DNA from: Kosakonia sacchari
Lineage (GTDB): Bacteria > Pseudomonadota > Gammaproteobacteria > Enterobacterales > Enterobacteriaceae
NCBI GenBank assembly: GCA_900109485.1
Contig: FOAY01000019.1
Location: forward strand, 1 to 64,000
Direction: 5' to 3'
Length of the DNA stretch: 64,000 bases
Shown: positions 62,012 through 64,000 of the stretch, piece by piece
How positions within the stretch are numbered: position 1 is the first letter of the stretch
Layout of the letters: each line of letters starts with the position of its first letter
Translations under genes and position numbers: made by a program
The notes under the pieces: model-generated
Told to the model about the DNA's origin: nothing
What the model saw: the letters and a program-made list of their open reading frames with translations, nothing else
The model's database searches: none

Positions 62012-62518
62012 TTACGGCGTTTCGGTTAACAACTCCAGAGAGAGGGTGTAGACGCCGGGTTCAAATACATCGCCATCCTGGCCATAAAAGCTGAATGTTT
62101 GCTCCGCGCCAGCCGCCAGCGGGCTATTGGATTTATAGGCATCGTCCGCCGCACTCCAGGTACTGTCCAGTTTGTTCGCCAGATTCGGCACAAGGTGTTT
62201 CTCCGTGCTATTACTGGTGCTGACCCATACGATATCGCCATTACTCTCGCGAGAATCACCCTGTCCGCGAATGTAGTAAGTGCCTGCAGTGGTCGATCCG
62301 TTTTTGATAATGATGGTCGCGGCATGATCCAAAATAGAATCGCCAGTATAGATATTGCCTGCTCCCAGCGTTCCTTCAGCGTCCATGCCTTTGGTAATGC
62401 TCCATGATGTTGGCGCATTCAGCGTCATGGAGGTGGTCGCGCTTCCATGAGAAGTCAGTGCCGCAAAACTCTGGTTGCTCATCAGAACCAGTAAAGTAGT
62501 CAGCATTACTTTTTTCAT
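62012..62518 (-). CDS. Pilin-like subunit of a chaperone-usher system, copy 2
   Basis: Encodes 168 residues. Signal peptide MKKVMLTTLLVLMSNQSFA is followed by ALTSHGSATTSMTLNAP, an alternating small/hydrophobic stretch that could be a donor strand. It ends GVYTLSLELLTETP, a final beta strand as in pilins. No cysteine in the protein, unlike FimA-type pilins, so an FGL-type (Afa, Caf1, Sef) or other subunit is more likely. About 35 differences from the 168-residue product of 62692-63198, no gaps: a tandem duplicate. Start at ATG 62518 (AAAGGA upstream); ATGs at 62524 and 62527 are also possible. Last gene of the operon, convergent with metE. Confidence 0.75.
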   Translation of the reverse strand: MKKVMLTTLLVLMSNQSFAALTSHGSATTSMTLNAPTSWSITKGMDAEGTLGAGNIYTGDSILDHAATIIIKNGSTTAGTYYIRGQGDSRESNGDIVWVSTSNSTEKHLVPNLANKLDSTWSAADDAYKSNSPLAAGAEQTFSFYGQDGDVFEPGVYTLSLELLTETP

Positions 62519-62633
62519 TATCATCATTCCTTTAATTTCATTGTAATTACACAACTTTGGATGCGACAAAGACACAAAAGCTGTGGTGCGGCCTCGCATT
62601 CAGGAAAACCGTAAAATGAGTAGAGAGCAGTTA

Positions 62634-62665
62634 CGCTGACAGTGCGGATACCCTCTCTGTCAGCG
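62634..62665. repeat. Hairpin between the two pilin-like genes
   Basis: cgctgacag (62634-62642) and ctgtcagcg (62657-62665) form a perfect 9-bp stem with a 14-base loop inside the 173-base gap of the operon. No T run on the minus strand. It may protect the upstream mRNA segment, as intergenic hairpins do in other fimbrial operons. Confidence 0.6.
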
Positions 62666-62691
62666 TGATAGCGTGACCTCACGCAGAGGTG

Positions 62692-63198
62692 TTACGGCGT
62701 TTCAGTTAACAACTCCATCGAGAGGTTATAAGTGCCGGGTTCAAATGTATCGCCAGCCTGCCCATAAAAACTGAACGTTTTCTCATCACCCGCGGCCAGT
62801 GGGTTGTTCGATTTAAAGGCGGTGTCCGCAGCACTCCAGGTACTGTCGAGCGTGGTGGTCAGGTTTGACACAACGTGTTTTTGCGTGCTGTCGCTGGCAT
62901 TGACCCACACAATGGTGCCATCGGTCTCAAGGGAATCCCCTTGCCCGCGAATGTAGTAAGTACCCGCCGCCGTCGAGTCGTTCTTAATAATGATGGTCGC
63001 AGCATGGTTCAGAATGCTGTCGTCGGTATAGGTGTTGCCAGCCCCAAGGGTTCCTTCTGCTTCTACGCCTTTGGTGATGCTCCATATTGCTGGTGCGTTA
63101 AGGGTCATGCTGGTGGTGGCGCTACCGTGGGATGTCAGCGCTGCAAAACTCTGGCTGCTCATCAGCGCCAGTAAGGTGGTCAGCATTATCTTTTTCAT
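62692..63198 (-). CDS. Pilin-like subunit of a chaperone-usher system, copy 1
   Basis: Encodes 168 residues. Signal peptide MKKIMLTTLLALMSSQSFA, then ALTSHGSATTSMTLNAP, the GTLGAGN and TYYIRGQGDS segments, and a C-terminal TYNLSMELLTETP strand. No cysteine. AAAGGA lies upstream of the ATG. The N-terminal 35 residues and the last eight are almost identical in both copies, while residues 90-130 vary most, the pattern expected if assembly parts are kept and exposed parts change. Position after an AfaD-like gene is that of afaE. Confidence 0.75.
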   Translation of the reverse strand: MKKIMLTTLLALMSSQSFAALTSHGSATTSMTLNAPAIWSITKGVEAEGTLGAGNTYTDDSILNHAATIIIKNDSTAAGTYYIRGQGDSLETDGTIVWVNASDSTQKHVVSNLTTTLDSTWSAADTAFKSNNPLAAGDEKTFSFYGQAGDTFEPGTYNLSMELLTETP

Positions 63199-63262
63199 AA
63201 ATCATTCCTTTAGTTTCATCATCGTTAATTGATCCCGCGCCGCATACCTGGACGTGGGTGGC

Positions 63263-63280
63263 GTCACCTTTGCAGGTGAC
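63263..63280. repeat. Hairpin between the AfaD-like gene and the first pilin-like gene
   Basis: gtcacct (63263-63269) pairs with aggtgac (63274-63280) around ttgc. No T run. Lies in the 138-base gap. Confidence 0.45.
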
Positions 63281-63336
63281 AACCTGTTGCGCAGGCTTCC
63301 GATCCTGAAGCCAGCGTAATGCGTTGTGCTCGTTGT

Positions 63337-63774
63337 TCAGGGGACGATGGCAAGCGCGTTGGCCGTAATGACATACTCATCGGCAGCGGCTTGCTGGTTT
63401 CCGTCGATGACAATCTGAAAGCTGGCTCGTGTCGCGGAGGTGGTGCGGACGATGCCGCCTCGATCCTTGCTCTCACCTGACCAGCCTTCACCTGCCAGCC
63501 GGATCCGCAGTTGATGCGCAGAATTACGCTTTCCCGTCAGTACATAGCGCCCCGGCGCCGGGGCGCTTTTCTGCGCGTTCAACCAGACCAGATACCCTGA
63601 ATGCGCTGCCTGAAAAAACATCCGGCCGCGGCCGATAACCGTGCCATCACGCAATGTTGTCTCCTGGGGCGGACGTATGTTCAGCGTAACTTCGGGTACG
63701 GCTTCCGTTGCCTGCGCTACGGGCAAACAGAGCGCGGCTGCTATCAGTAATGGAAGTGCAATTTTCTTTTTCAT
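63337..63774 (-). CDS. AfaD-family invasin/tip subunit
   Basis: Encodes 145 residues. Signal peptide MKKKIALPLLIAAALCLPVAQA, then a body that matches the AfaD family: TTLRDGTVIGRGRMFFQAAH, SGYLVWLN, GRYVLTGK, HQLRIRLAGEGWSG, and IVIDGNQQAAADEYVIT. AfaD-type proteins sit at fimbrial tips and in Afa strains promote entry into host cells. The two cysteines that I recall in AfaD (after the LRDG block and in the final strand) are replaced (MFFQ and NALAIVP), so the disulfide is lost. Start at ATG 63774 with AAGG eight bases upstream; further ATGs upstream (63789, 63801) reach into the usher end. Follows the usher by 11 bases. Confidence 0.85.
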   Translation of the reverse strand: MKKKIALPLLIAAALCLPVAQATEAVPEVTLNIRPPQETTLRDGTVIGRGRMFFQAAHSGYLVWLNAQKSAPAPGRYVLTGKRNSAHQLRIRLAGEGWSGESKDRGGIVRTTSATRASFQIVIDGNQQAAADEYVITANALAIVP

Positions 63775-63785
63775 TTCAGAGACCT

Positions 63786-64000
63786 TCATGCTGAACGGCA
63801 CATTGCGCTAAGGGCATAGATACCCGCAGAGCTTTTTTCTGCTGGCAGACGGTAGTCCGCTATGCACGAGCGTTCATTGCCCAGCGAGACCAGAAGTCTT
63901 CCCGTTTGTGGTAGCCCGCTCATGTACACTTCTCCGCCATCACCCGTAATACCTGCTCCGGTATTGGTCTCATTGCCCGCAAGCGTGACCAGCGCGCCAA
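63786..64000 (-). CDS. Fimbrial outer-membrane usher, C-terminal end (partial)
   Basis: The open frame from 64000 down to the stop at 63786-63788 encodes 70 residues or more, with LAGNETNTGAGITGDGGEV, YMSGLPQTGRLLVSLG, a cysteine in GNERSCIADYRLP and a second in LSAMCRSA. This is the C-terminal domain of FimD/PapC-type ushers with its paired cysteines. The rest lies beyond the window, together with the expected chaperone gene. It is read from the nucleotide sequence, as the fragment has no start inside the window. Confidence 0.85.
   Translation of the reverse strand, partial: GALVTLAGNETNTGAGITGDGGEVYMSGLPQTGRLLVSLGNERSCIADYRLPAEKSSAGIYALSAMCRSA

Noticed and set aside
62519-62599. Longer form of the second pilin-like protein starting at 62599.
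   Set aside because: The extension precedes a good signal peptide and has no counterpart in the tandem copy.

Overview
This window is a chromosomal segment of a member of the Enterobacteriaceae, close to Escherichia, Enterobacter and Kosakonia but not E. coli K-12. Gene order from the end of an rRNA operon to metE follows the E. coli rrnC-ilv-rho-wec-hem-cyaA-uvrD-corA-recQ-metE segment. Nearly all proteins are recognisable full-length orthologues of the E. coli ones. ilvG is intact (frameshifted in K-12), several genes found here in E. coli are missing (rffG, rffH, aslA, aslB, yigE, yigF, yigG), and a few genes occur that E. coli lacks at these places.

Layout. 1-484: 3' end of 23S rRNA, 5S rRNA, tRNA-Asp and tRNA-Trp, terminator (distal end of an rrnC-type operon). 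543-3367: hdfR, maoP, yifB. 3368-13324: branched-chain amino acid block: ilvL leader and attenuator, ilvX, ilvG, ilvM, ilvE, ilvD, ilvA, then ilvY divergent from ilvC, then ppiC. 13524-20450: rep, gppA, rhlB, trxA, a degraded rho leader ORF, rho. 20651-31520: enterobacterial common antigen operon wecA-wzzE-wecB-wecC-wecD-wecE-wzxE-wecF-wzyE-wecG, lacking the dTDP-glucose genes. 31778-33748: yifK and a four-tRNA operon (Arg, His, Leu, Pro). 33749-34235: the sRNA gene glmZ with GlrR-type upstream sites. 34245-41523: hemCDXY divergent from cyaA, then cyaY. 41661-47346: lptM, dapF, yigA, xerC, yigB, uvrD. 47347-54983: corA with a long leader, an AT-rich Cdh-like gene, rarD, yigI, pldA, recQ, rhtC. 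55064-61963: rhtB, pldB, yigL, yigM (bioP), metR divergent from metE.

62012-64000, all on the minus strand: the 3' part of a chaperone-usher fimbrial operon in the order usher (C-terminus only; it runs off the window), AfaD-like invasin/tip subunit, pilin-like subunit, second pilin-like subunit. This is the main accessory region and the best candidate for something poorly described. The order matches afaC-afaD-afaE, but the AfaD-like protein lacks cysteines and the subunit gene is duplicated.

Small repeats are frequent: three full ERIC-type elements and one internally shortened one (between ilvE and ilvD, after ilvC, before rep, in the metE leader), and REP/BIME-like repeats after ilvC, after cyaA, in the uvrD leader and between rhtC and rhtB. 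No CRISPR array, insertion sequence or prophage was seen. Function calls rest on recognition of protein sequence and motifs from memory; no database search was possible.
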